DNA of 29,844 nt from a virus. Positions 22,790 through 29,819 of the stretch are shown here, in pieces; positions within the stretch are counted from its first letter, which is position 1, and each line of letters opens with the position of its first letter. The translations under genes were made by a program, and so were the position numbers. The stretch is taken from positions 1 through 29,844 of IMG/VR virus record IMGVR_UViG_3300036781_000300; one strand, given 5' to 3'. The notes below the pieces were generated by a model. That model was not told where the DNA came from, did not search any database, and was given only the letters and a program-made list of their open reading frames with translations.

Positions 22790-23373
22790 TCACAGCATCA
22801 GTGCTTCTGGCCGCACACGCCGGGGGCTTTTTCAACGCATTCAACACGTTCATCTGGATCGTGTCGAACATCCTCGTCTTCGCGATCTTTGTCTCCGCCG
22901 CCATCTTTGGTGTGGCCTACCCGCTCCTGTTCAAGATCGAGACCACGGGTGGCTGGCGCATCTGGCGCGCAATTCTCTCAATCGCCGGCTTCGGCTTCCT
23001 CTCGGTGATCGGCACCTTCATCGACCCGCAGACCACTCCGTGGTGGGCCCTCCCGCCTTCGGTCGACTGGTGGCGGCCGGTCGTTCGCTTCGTCATCTTC
23101 GGCGTCGTCGCCCAGTCGTTCATCTCCCTCGTGATCTACCTCCTACAGCGGCGGTTCAACTCCAAGCGACTGGTTATCCGCCCCGAGATCGCGCAGCTGC
23201 TCTCCTCCGACCTGTCGCTCTACTACGGCACAGGCCCAGGCATCCCCGACCACAAGAACATCGCTACCGCGCTCGTGGCCGCGGGCTGGACGAAGCCAGG
23301 CCTACTGGAACCGGCGCCGGTCACCCTCGGGGTTCAGCCGCGTCCGCTCCCGCACCGTCGAGGGCGGCGCTAG
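22786..23373 (+). CDS. Three-span membrane protein
   Basis: The start is ATG 22786 (195 residues), four bases into the preceding gene's end, behind GGGAG. Hydrophobic segments lie at about 21-47, 60-78 and 100-123, followed by a soluble tail of about 70 residues that ends very basic (PRPLPHRRGRR). The membrane part has a TTPWWALPPSVDWWRP loop. Its last 53 bases overlap the 3' end of the opposing transferase gene. With the two genes before it, it could form a lysis or superinfection-exclusion set; this is a guess from topology. Confidence 0.7.
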   Translation: MITASVLLAAHAGGFFNAFNTFIWIVSNILVFAIFVSAAIFGVAYPLLFKIETTGGWRIWRAILSIAGFGFLSVIGTFIDPQTTPWWALPPSVDWWRPVVRFVIFGVVAQSFISLVIYLLQRRFNSKRLVIRPEIAQLLSSDLSLYYGTGPGIPDHKNIATALVAAGWTKPGLLEPAPVTLGVQPRPLPHRRGRR

Positions 23374-24043
23374 CCCAGCCGGTAGCCCGCCGCACGGCCT
23401 CGATCGGGAACCGGTTGCCCGAGGAGAAGAACTGCTCCTTGCGCACGATCTCCGGTAGCTGGGCCTCGTTGAACGCCTTGACGTCGCGATGGATGAACGC
23501 GGGCCTCTCGAACGCGAGGTTCTGGTACATCGAGCGCGGGTAGGCTCCGGGCCCCAACGAGAGGGCGAGGCGCATCCGCTCCTTGTGGACCAGGATCGGC
23601 ACGTGGCGCTCGTAGTCCCAGGTGGGCTTGCGCAGCGAGCGGAGGACGTCGAGGGTCAAGTGGGCCTGTCGGCCGTACATCCCGGTGGGAGGGTTCTCCT
23701 CCAGGCGCTTACGCGCGGTGGCGCCGGCCACCCGGATGTCGTCCAGGGAGGTGGGGCGCAGGAAGTAGATGTCGTCGTTGGACCAGACGAACGGGTCGGT
23801 GATCTCGTCGTCCTCGAGGGCTGCAGAGAGCATCCGGGTCGTGTTGATCTGCCGGTCCGTCCCCTGACCCATGAACGGCAGGATTCGGCTGTAGGGGTAC
23901 TCCGCGAGGTAGGGCTCCAGCTGGATGGGCTCGCCGATGAGGATGGGCACGAGGTCGGGCGCGAACGAGGAGGCGGTCCAGAGCGCGATAGGGAGGGTCT
24001 CGTTCACGGGTTCGACCGCGACCGGGATGACGAGGGAGGTCAT
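23321..24043 (-). CDS. Stealth-like glycan or sugar-phosphate transferase
   Basis: The 240-residue protein carries FVWSNDDIYFLRP (NDD at 89-91), resembling conserved region 2 of Stealth capsule phosphotransferases, and RHVPILVHKERM (His147), like their later His motif. Stealth enzymes transfer sugar-1-phosphate to a glycan. A plain GT-A glycosyltransferase using NDD as its metal site is the alternative. It overlaps the gene before it as ATGA and is the last gene of the glycan operon. Its 3' end overlaps a convergent membrane-protein gene. An Ala/Gly-rich C-terminal tail looks disordered. Confidence 0.68.
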   Translation of the reverse strand: MTSLVIPVAVEPVNETLPIALWTASSFAPDLVPILIGEPIQLEPYLAEYPYSRILPFMGQGTDRQINTTRMLSAALEDDEITDPFVWSNDDIYFLRPTSLDDIRVAGATARKRLEENPPTGMYGRQAHLTLDVLRSLRKPTWDYERHVPILVHKERMRLALSLGPGAYPRSMYQNLAFERPAFIHRDVKAFNEAQLPEIVRKEQFFSSGNRFPIEAVRRATGWASAALDGAGADAAEPRG

Positions 24044-24735
24044 GCGCCGTAGGGCCTCGACATGCGGCGTCTCTTGTCGACTTCGATCCGTCTCGCCGTT
24101 CGTTCCTGGTGGGTCTCCGCCTTGAGGGATTCGTGCTTGACGAGCTCGGTCATGGCGTCGAGGTTACCGTAGGCGTTCTGGTAGAGCTTGTGGAGGCTCC
24201 GGTTGGTCGCGACCTGGGAGCGGGAGGCGGGTGCGTGCGACATCGCCACGGCCACTCCCCGATGACGCGGGATTGGTCCGTTGAGGGTCAAATGGGCGAG
24301 CCGCCACGAGGCGTCCTCGTAACCCCACCCCTCGAAGCGTGGGTCGAAGCCGTTGGTGGACTCGAAGGCGGCGCGGGTGAAGACGAAGACCCCGGAGGTC
24401 GCGCCCGGTGTATATACACCCTCGTCGTCGCGGTACAGGTGGTAGGGGAGGTGAACCAGCCCGTCCACGCGCGCGGCCTCTATCGCCTCCTCCAGAGCGA
24501 ACTCGTCAACGAGGGTGTCGGCGTCCGAGAGCACCATCACCTCCGAGGTCATGCCGACACGCGCGAGCCAGTTGCGGGCAGCCGAGAGGTTGAAGGGTCC
24601 GTCGGCGTAGTGGGGATGCTCGCCGGCGATGACCTGATAGCCCCGGAAGCCGTACCAGTCGCCCACGTCGCGGAAGGCCTTGAGCCTTGAGGGCTGGGGC
24701 CTCCACGGGATGCCGACCTGGACTCTAGTATCCAA
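24040..24735 (-). CDS. Glycosyltransferase, galactosyltransferase (Glyco_transf_7C) type
   Basis: The 231-residue protein starts at TTG 24735, since the first strand RVQVGIPWRPQPSR is needed and no ATG or GTG lies before it. NLSAARNWLAR and VLSDADT (DAD 71-73) give a GT-A nucleotide-sugar and metal site. GFDPRFEGWGYEDASW (GWGYED 136-141) is the acceptor-side motif of the Glyco_transf_7C domain, seen in galactosyltransferases and chondroitin-type polymerases. It overlaps the neighbouring genes by 11 and 4 bases. The product is presumably cytoplasmic and adds a hexose or hexosamine to a glycan or protein; donor and acceptor cannot be read from sequence. Confidence 0.8.
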   Translation of the reverse strand: MDTRVQVGIPWRPQPSRLKAFRDVGDWYGFRGYQVIAGEHPHYADGPFNLSAARNWLARVGMTSEVMVLSDADTLVDEFALEEAIEAARVDGLVHLPYHLYRDDEGVYTPGATSGVFVFTRAAFESTNGFDPRFEGWGYEDASWRLAHLTLNGPIPRHRGVAVAMSHAPASRSQVATNRSLHKLYQNAYGNLDAMTELVKHESLKAETHQERTARRIEVDKRRRMSRPYGA

Positions 24736-25408
24736 AGCCAGATCGCTTCCCGTCGTGGTGGACTCGCTCGCCCGGCAGGAAGCCGAACCGAAAGCCCTGC
24801 TGGGCGAGCCTGTCGCGCATACGGTCCTCCGACCACTTGCCCGAGGGCCAGCCCTGGGAGGTGATGCCCGACTGCCAGACGGCTGGGTTGCAGGTGAAGG
24901 TGCCGTCCTGCTCGATGATGTCGATCCCGGCGACCTCGCGCTCCACCATCACGGTGTCCGGGAGCCGGCGCTGCAGGCCCGCGAGGAGGGAGCCGGCTGC
25001 GATCTCGTTCGGGAAGAACGGCTGACGCAGGAGGGCGAGTTGGGCGAGCTTCGGCTCGGCCACGAGGACCGTCGCCATCTCCTCCAGGTCGAAGTCCTCG
25101 GTGGCGATGAAGTCCTCCTCCCAGAACATGAACCGTTCGCCGCCCGCCGCCCGGCACACGGCCTGCATTGCCCGGGTGTAGCCGACACGGGGGAGCACAA
25201 CCACCTTCGGCACAACCTCGATCGCGGGGAGGGCCGCACCCGGGAACGCGGAGAGGGTACCGGAACTAGAGAAGATCGAGTCCCAGTTTTGCCCGCCTGA
25301 GTCGTCGATGATCGTGATGCCGGTCACACCAACCGCGTGCTCCCAGATCGAGTCGAGCGCTCGTTGCGCGAGCTCGAGGCCTCGGTAGGCACCGATGATG
25401 ATCTTCAT
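24725..25408 (-). CDS. Glycosyltransferase, GT2-like
   Basis: The 227-residue protein begins with MKIIIGAYRG and ITIIDDSGGQ (33-40), the nucleotide-binding start of GT-A enzymes. RVGYTRAMQAVCRAAGGERFMFWEEDF follows, with EED (97-99) in the place of DxD. The C-terminal end has GFLPGERVHHDGKRSGFGY, close to other phage-encoded glycosyltransferases. It overlaps both neighbours (ATGA upstream), so it is translated as part of the glycan operon. Its DDSGG lies in the catalytic fold and is not one of the virion DSG linkers. Confidence 0.78.
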   Translation of the reverse strand: MKIIIGAYRGLELAQRALDSIWEHAVGVTGITIIDDSGGQNWDSIFSSSGTLSAFPGAALPAIEVVPKVVVLPRVGYTRAMQAVCRAAGGERFMFWEEDFIATEDFDLEEMATVLVAEPKLAQLALLRQPFFPNEIAAGSLLAGLQRRLPDTVMVEREVAGIDIIEQDGTFTCNPAVWQSGITSQGWPSGKWSEDRMRDRLAQQGFRFGFLPGERVHHDGKRSGFGY

Positions 25409-25887
25409 GGTTGGTACCTCGGGTGTAGTGGACCGGACGCGCCCTCTGTCCGGTCGTCGGTGGAGGGGAGGCGGGTGCCGCGCGCTCGGAGCTCGGTCGA
25501 GGACCAGTCTCCGGTGCGTGGAACGTAGGCGAGGGCGATGTGGTGCTCGTCAAGCCAGTCCTGGGCGATGTCGAGCTGGGCGAGGTAGTCCTTGCGCGCC
25601 CAGTCGCTCCCGATCACGAGGAGGTTTGGGTTGATCTTGGCGATGAGGTCTCCCTGGCTGCCACCGTCGTTCTCGAGCACGAAGTCGACACCTCGGAGGG
25701 CCCTGACCATCGCGACCCGCTCGCTCGTGTGGAAGCGCGGCTGGGTCTTGAACCGGGTTACGAACTCGTCGGTGTTGACCGAGACGACGACTACGCCGGA
25801 GTCTCCAGCGAGACGACGGCACCAGTCGAACAGGCCGAGATGGCCTGGGTGGAGCATGTCGAAGCTTCCGAGGGTGAGGACCTTCAT
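25405..25887 (-). CDS. Cytidylyltransferase, TagD / heptose-nucleotidyltransferase type
   Basis: From ATG 25887, four bases inside the upstream gene and after GAGG, the product has 160 residues. GSFDMLHPGH (7-16) is the HxGH nucleotide-binding motif and SSTELR (129-134) is the matching SST-x-x-R motif. These enzymes join CTP (or ATP) to glycerol-3-phosphate or a sugar phosphate, making an activated donor. Length and motifs fit glycerol-3-phosphate cytidylyltransferase, but HldE-type sugar nucleotidyltransferases look alike, so the substrate is open. The last 25 residues are a polar tail. It probably supplies the donor for a neighbouring transferase. Confidence 0.82.
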   Translation of the reverse strand: MKVLTLGSFDMLHPGHLGLFDWCRRLAGDSGVVVVSVNTDEFVTRFKTQPRFHTSERVAMVRALRGVDFVLENDGGSQGDLIAKINPNLLVIGSDWARKDYLAQLDIAQDWLDEHHIALAYVPRTGDWSSTELRARGTRLPSTDDRTEGASGPLHPRYQP

Positions 25888-26630
25888 AGCGGCCTCGTGA
25901 TCTGGCGCGGAGGCGACCACAGGGCCGCGAGTGACTTCTCCTGGGCCAGACGTTCACTGGATTCGAGCCATCTCCACCACACCATACGGTCCTCGCGGTT
26001 GCGTGCGTCGTTGTGCTGGGTCTCGCGGTAGGTGTCGTCGACCTCCGCCTCCCCGTTGTCGAGGTGGTGGTGCTGGATGCGAACGTCACGGGTGAAGTGG
26101 CAAACGCTGAGCGCCTTGGCGAGGTCCATCCACACGTTGTCGACGAGGATGTGTTGCAGGCCCGGGAGCGCCAGGAAGCCGAGTGTCGTGACGAACGTCG
26201 CGGTCAGGAAGGGAGCGGAGGGCACCTGCCCGTCCTCCCACACTCCGTCAGGACCGTAGGCCAGTCCAAAGGGCTCATCTCCGATCAGGTCTTTGTAGGC
26301 CCTGTCCCACCCGACAGTGATCGCCTCGTGATCGTCGTTGGGAACGAAGACGTAGCGGTGGCCGCCCTCCCGGATGAAGTCGACGGTGGCGTTGAGCTTG
26401 TCCGGGTAGGTGGCATCCGACGCCACGAACATCGAGTCGAAGTTGATATGCAGAGAGGGTGTGTAGGCCCAGAGCTGTGAGACGGTCTCGTTGTAGAGCT
26501 CCTGCTCGCCCTCGGAGAGCACCAGGAGGATGTCGACCGGCTCCGCCGCTGTCTTCCACAGGCTGTTGACCAGTCGTTCGAGTTGGGCGGGACGTCCCTT
26601 GGTGGGGATGACGACGAGGGTGTCGCTCAC
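25884..26630 (-). CDS. Glycosyltransferase, GT-A fold
   Basis: GTG 26630 overlaps the preceding stop as GTGA, giving 248 residues; a GTG five codons earlier would reach further into that gene. VVIPTKGRPAQLERLVNSL is the typical GT2 opening. FVPNDDH (98-101) is the metal site, and CHFTRDVRIQHHHLDNGEAEVDDTYRE near the C-terminus is the acidic, His-rich end seen in phage glycosyltransferases. It leads the run of five overlapping glycan genes. Donor and acceptor are not known; candidates are virion proteins, phage DNA bases or the host surface. Confidence 0.8.
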   Translation of the reverse strand: MSDTLVVIPTKGRPAQLERLVNSLWKTAAEPVDILLVLSEGEQELYNETVSQLWAYTPSLHINFDSMFVASDATYPDKLNATVDFIREGGHRYVFVPNDDHEAITVGWDRAYKDLIGDEPFGLAYGPDGVWEDGQVPSAPFLTATFVTTLGFLALPGLQHILVDNVWMDLAKALSVCHFTRDVRIQHHHLDNGEAEVDDTYRETQHNDARNREDRMVWWRWLESSERLAQEKSLAALWSPPRQITRPL

Positions 26631-26839
26631 TGTCCCAGCGCCCACTGCCAGAGCCGGATGACGAACGGAATGGCGACTGCGAGGATCAGTAGTCCGATCA
26701 CTACCAGCACGGTCTTGCCGGTCGCCCCGAGAGGTTCCGCCTCCTTCTTGGGCTTGGGCTCGGTCTCCGTCGGAGGGCGGAGAGTGTGGCCCTTGGTCCT
26801 GGGGTCAGGGCCGCGTTCGCCGTACTTGGGATCAGACAC
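26627..26839 (-). CDS. Single-span tail-anchored membrane protein
   Basis: From GTG 26839 (after AAAGGA) the product has 70 residues: a polar, Pro/Lys/Glu-rich N-terminal part and one hydrophobic helix at about 43-63 (VLVVIGLLILAVAIPFVI). It ends eight residues later, as tail-anchored proteins do. A longer upstream reading frame overlaps the preceding gene and is not used. It is coupled to the first glycosyltransferase by a GTGA overlap and could tether the glycan enzymes at the membrane; this is a guess from operon position. Confidence 0.65.
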   Translation of the reverse strand: MSDPKYGERGPDPRTKGHTLRPPTETEPKPKKEAEPLGATGKTVLVVIGLLILAVAIPFVIRLWQWALGQ

Positions 26840-26865
26840 GGGTGGTTCCTTTCGTTGAGTGGATG

Positions 26866-27189
26866 TTAGCGCGGGTCGATGACCTCGAGGAGCCGCGTCA
26901 CGAGGTGGTGTGCGTAGCCCTCGATTGCAAGGCACTGGTACTCCGGCAGGCACTTGACCTCGGGCGAGTGGTTGTGGCCGTCCATCCAGGTCTCGCGATC
27001 GGCCCTGAACTCTTTGCGCTCGTCCTCGGTCAGGTTCGTCATTCCCCAGGCTCCGTTGCCGGGCGTCTTGTACTTGACCCAGTGCCGGATGCGCTCGTCC
27101 TGATCGTTCTCCTTGAAGCCGGTGTAGATCCCGGGGTCGTTCCACTCCCGGGCCTCTGCGACGAGGGCCTCGATGTCTGGATCGCTCAT
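26866..27189 (-). CDS. Hypothetical acidic protein
   Basis: This 107-residue protein is unrecognised. It is rich in Asp/Glu, Trp and His, with a GIYTGFKENDQDERIRHWVKY segment and a helical end (LAIEGYAHHLVTRLLEVI). ATG 27189 directly follows the preceding gene's stop. It lies early in the operon that ends with the glycan genes. Confidence 0.65.
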   Translation of the reverse strand: MSDPDIEALVAEAREWNDPGIYTGFKENDQDERIRHWVKYKTPGNGAWGMTNLTEDERKEFRADRETWMDGHNHSPEVKCLPEYQCLAIEGYAHHLVTRLLEVIDPR

Positions 27190-27190
27190 G

Positions 27191-27334
27191 TCAGTTCCAA
27201 TGTCCGAAGTGCTGGTGGCGAACCCACAGAACGCGGCGTCGCGGGGTGGGGAGGGTGAACAGGTAGAAGACCAGATAGATGCACATCACGATGACCATGA
27301 AGATCACGGCGGCGACGGTGGTGACAATCTTCAT
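27191..27334 (-). CDS. Small single-span membrane protein (47 aa)
   Basis: ATG 27334 overlaps the upstream stop as TGATG. The product starts MKIVTTVAAVIFMVIVMCIYLV, one membrane helix covering about residues 5-27, and ends with a basic, His-containing tail (RRRVLWVRHQHFGHWN). The stop is one base before the next gene's ATG. No function is known. The tight coupling on both sides is the main reason to believe it. Confidence 0.65.
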   Translation of the reverse strand: MKIVTTVAAVIFMVIVMCIYLVFYLFTLPTPRRRVLWVRHQHFGHWN

Positions 27335-27570
27335 CAGCTGTGATCCCGGAGCGAGTGCATGAACCGGGCGCGCTCGACGGACTCATCCCACGTCTCGTCC
27401 GCCCACATCGCGCCGTAGTGGTGGTAGGCCCCGGAGGCGTGCGTTGTGAGTACGACTGTGCTTCGCCCCTCGTACTCGCGAGGGATCAGGGCGGTGATCT
27501 CCTCCCCTGTCGGGAGCACATCTCCGACCTTCATCTCGCCGTATTTCGTGTCACCTGTGAGGGTTGCCAT
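27334..27570 (-). CDS. Small hypothetical protein
   Basis: From ATG 27570, after AAGGAAAGGA, the protein has 78 residues; a longer ORF starting at 27630 would run into element B and lacks a ribosome site. It has a KVGDVLPTGEEI turn, a beta-rich middle (STVVLTTHASGAYHHYG) and an acidic helical end (ETWDESVERARFMHSL). I do not recognise it. It is the first gene behind element B and so the head of the glycan operon. Confidence 0.65.
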   Translation of the reverse strand: MATLTGDTKYGEMKVGDVLPTGEEITALIPREYEGRSTVVLTTHASGAYHHYGAMWADETWDESVERARFMHSLRDHS

Positions 27571-27629
27571 CGTGTCCTTTCCTTCCGATTGACTAAGGTA
27601 CCACCCGGAGGTAATACCCACCTCTATCA

Positions 27630-27770
27630 AATAAATCGACGGCTTCTACTTCCCGCCTAAACACTGGGGACTTCGGGGTATTTCTTGATTATTTGGTTTC
27701 TAGGAGGTGTGTATGGGTACTAAGAGGTACCCATACACACCGTTAATCAATAAATGAATCAAATAACTCC
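27630..27770 (-). repeat. Structured non-coding element B
   Basis: The 206-base gap 27571-27776 holds a second copy of the element seen at 6447-6606. Plus-strand blocks are AATAAATCGAC (27630), CCGCCTA (27653), GGGGTATTT-CTTGATT (27675) and, after the hairpin, AATCAA. The central stem is a perfect 15-bp pair: GGTGTGTATGGGTAC (27706-27720) with its complement (27727-27741) around TAAGAG. The stem sequence differs from that in element A while the flanks agree, which points to a conserved structure. No T-run follows the stem on the minus strand. It stands upstream of the operon holding the glycan genes. Confidence 0.75.
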
Positions 27771-27776
27771 GCGGCC

Positions 27777-28190
27777 CTACGCGCCGATCTCCGGGCTTTT
27801 GGGCCACGGACTGACGTATGTACCATCCGGGGTCTGTTCGCCCGGGAGCGCGTCAGGCGTGGCCGGGTCGAGGGCCCTCCAGAGGATGACCAGTTGGTTG
27901 TAGACCGTGAGGCGCTCGTCGAGGTCGGCAATGATGTGATCGTCGAGCGAGTCAGCCAGCCCACGCAATTCCTCTCGGGCTAGCTTCACAAGGCCACGGG
28001 AGGCCGCGAGGTCGGCCGCTAGTCCCTGCATCGCGTAGAGGAGGGTCAGGGTGAACTTGTCGCCCACGAGGTTGTCCGTCTTCACGCTCCAGGGCTCGCC
28101 GTGTCGGAAGGCCTGCATCTTGTAACCCTCGGTGAGTTCAACGGCGTACTTGCCGCCCTCCCATTCGATGCGTTCGGGCTTAGTGGTCAT
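27777..28190 (-). CDS. Hypothetical protein
   Basis: From ATG 28190 (ribosome site GGAAGGA, ATGA overlap with the preceding gene) the product has 137 residues. It has a beta-type N-terminal third (RIEWEGGKYAVELTEGYKM), then a long helical stretch from about 50 to 105 (LLYAMQGLAADLAASRGLVKLAREELRGLADSL) and a Pro-rich C-terminal tail. No family is recognised. The longer ORF reaching 28409 lies inside the preceding gene in another frame and is a shadow. It ends just before element B. Confidence 0.65.
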   Translation of the reverse strand: MTTKPERIEWEGGKYAVELTEGYKMQAFRHGEPWSVKTDNLVGDKFTLTLLYAMQGLAADLAASRGLVKLAREELRGLADSLDDHIIADLDERLTVYNQLVILWRALDPATPDALPGEQTPDGTYVSPWPKSPEIGA

Positions 28191-28594
28191 GGTGTTCCTT
28201 CCGGTGGGTTGTTGCGGTGGAGGACGGCGGAGCCGCCGTAGGACTTGAGGGCGGAGCGCTGCCAGAGGATCGAGACGCGAGCACCGAACAGCGTGCGGTA
28301 GAACCCGTCCCACTCGCTCCCGCCTCCCTCGTAGGCGAGGTCGAACCGCACACGCCACGGACGGCGCTGATTGCGGAGCTCCCGGCGACGGACGTGCCGC
28401 TCGCGCCAAGTCATCGGCACCATCGCGTCCGGGAGCTTGTTGTGTCGCTTGGCGTACTTCTCGTCACGGGGAACCGTGTTGAGCGTCCACCATCCACACC
28501 AGCAGACCCACATCTCCCGGTCGTCGCCGTGACCGGTGCCTTCGTAGAAGACCAGGCTTGCGTGGTGGGCACGGGGCTTGAGGAAGGTAGTCAC
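28187..28594 (-). CDS. Hypothetical Trp/Arg-rich protein
   Basis: The 135-residue protein starts at GTG 28594 with GGAG upstream and a GTGA overlap. EMWVCWCGWW (27-36) is a Cys/Trp cluster, followed by a strongly basic segment (TWRERHVRRRELRNQRRPWRVRF). That combination could bind nucleic acid, but no known fold is recognised. Confidence 0.65.
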   Translation of the reverse strand: MTTFLKPRAHHASLVFYEGTGHGDDREMWVCWCGWWTLNTVPRDEKYAKRHNKLPDAMVPMTWRERHVRRRELRNQRRPWRVRFDLAYEGGGSEWDGFYRTLFGARVSILWQRSALKSYGGSAVLHRNNPPEGTP

Positions 28595-29031
28595 TCTCCG
28601 TTCCCCTCCATCCGGTACTGCGCGGCCGAGCCGAGTTCATCCACGAGGTCCATCAGGCGGAAGGCCTTGGACCGGTCGATGCGAACGCGGAAGACCACCG
28701 TGCCGGGCTTCACCGGACGCCACTTGCCGTCGGCCTCCTCGAGGATGGTGAACTCCGTGAAGTGAGTGGAGGGCCACGAGTGCCCGGGGCTGTACTGCTT
28801 GGCCACCCGCTCGAGGACGGTCTCCAACGGAAGCTCCTCCTCGTTGACGCCTTGGACTTCAACCCCATTGTGACGGGGCACCCACTCATCGTCGTCGACC
28901 CGCTCCCATTGGAGGCCGTTGCCGCCTCGGATGCGTCCGCCGATTGGAACCGCGGCCAGCTCCATCAGCCGGTCGTAGGCCTCCTGGTCCAGCCGCATCT
29001 TCCGCCGTTGGTTGTCCAGTTCCTTGCTCAT
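28591..29031 (-). CDS. Hypothetical protein
   Basis: From ATG 29031, overlapping the preceding stop as ATGA, the protein has 146 residues. It has an N-terminal charged helix, a central mixed part (RVDDDEWVPRHNGVEVQGVNEEELPL) and a beta-type C-terminal half (HFTEFTILEEADGKWRPVKPGTVVFRVRID). No domain is recognised. The stop overlaps the next GTG start as GTGA. Confidence 0.65.
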   Translation of the reverse strand: MSKELDNQRRKMRLDQEAYDRLMELAAVPIGGRIRGGNGLQWERVDDDEWVPRHNGVEVQGVNEEELPLETVLERVAKQYSPGHSWPSTHFTEFTILEEADGKWRPVKPGTVVFRVRIDRSKAFRLMDLVDELGSAAQYRMEGNGE

Positions 29032-29306
29032 TTGCGTGCTCTCGCTTCCTTGATTGCTTGGGCCTCGGCCTTCGCCAGGGCCGTGAGGCACTTCTGGCAG
29101 GTCTCGGAGTCCTTCTTGGGTGTCTTGCTCCGGGAGATTTGCAGTTCCCCGAGAATGTTCGAGCGGGTGTACCCGCACCACGCGACATAGGTGCCCCACT
29201 TCCCGCCGTCCTCCTTGGCGAGGTGCCACCTCGGGGTCTGATTCTTGAAGTCGCCGTAGAACGCGCCACGCTTGAATGTGACGACCACGGGCCTATCGTT
29301 TGGCAC
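29028..29306 (-). CDS. Small protein with three cysteines, possible zinc finger
   Basis: The 92-residue protein starts at GTG 29306 after AAGGAG. One Cys lies in YVAWCGYTRSN and two in ETCQKCLTALAKA, followed by an Ala/Lys/Glu helix. This resembles small phage zinc-binding proteins, but with only three Cys the metal site is uncertain. It overlaps the upstream gene by 14 bases. Confidence 0.65.
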   Translation of the reverse strand: MPNDRPVVVTFKRGAFYGDFKNQTPRWHLAKEDGGKWGTYVAWCGYTRSNILGELQISRSKTPKKDSETCQKCLTALAKAEAQAIKEARARK

Positions 29307-29616
29307 GCTGCAACTCCTTCGGGATCGGGTTGGCCTTGAGCCAGTCGAAGATCGGGTTCAGACCTCCGGAGGTCCAGGCGTTGAAGAGCATCACCGTCTC
29401 CGGGTAGGCCTTCGCCATCTCCGCGCGGCGAACGATGTCGGCCTCCAGGAGCACCTTGAACACGCCCTCGGCGTAACGGGAGACGAACGGAGTCCGCTCG
29501 AAGAACTCGACCCGGGCTGCGGTCTGGTTGTGGCCCACGTTCACCGCCAGGAAGGTCACCGCCTCGTAGGCGAGCGAGTCCGGCAGGAGCCGACCGTCCT
29601 CGGTCCAGATTGTCAT
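29293..29616 (-). CDS. Hypothetical helical protein
   Basis: The 107-residue protein begins MTIWTEDGRLLPDSLAYEAVTFL and is mostly helical, ending basic (PKELQRAKR). ATG 29616 overlaps the preceding gene as ATGA. No family is recognised. Confidence 0.65.
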   Translation of the reverse strand: MTIWTEDGRLLPDSLAYEAVTFLAVNVGHNQTAARVEFFERTPFVSRYAEGVFKVLLEADIVRRAEMAKAYPETVMLFNAWTSGGLNPIFDWLKANPIPKELQRAKR

Positions 29617-29819
29617 GACGGCTCCCTTCCAGGCTCCTCCGCCATTACAGCGTCGGCGAGACCGTGGAGGGCACGCGACATCTGCTCGCGCGGGACCGGG
29701 ATCGGGTTGTCGTCCTCCTCGACCTCGTTGAACCGGGCCTCGAGGTTGCCATTCTCGCCCCAGGAGAGGAGGACTACGGCCGCGAGGGTGTTGGGCACCT
29801 CCAGATGCAGGAACGCCAT
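29613..29819 (-). CDS. Hypothetical small acidic protein
   Basis: The 68-residue protein has a beta-type N-terminal half and an acidic loop (RFNEVEEDDNPIPVP), then a helix. ATG 29819 overlaps an upstream stop as TGATG, so it belongs to a longer operon entering the window. Confidence 0.62.
   Translation of the reverse strand: MAFLHLEVPNTLAAVVLLSWGENGNLEARFNEVEEDDNPIPVPREQMSRALHGLADAVMAEEPGREPS

Noticed and set aside
25289-25306. DDSGG in the glycosyltransferase as another DSG linker
   Set aside because: It lies at the end of a core strand (ITIIDDSGG), the normal nucleotide-binding position of GT2 enzymes.
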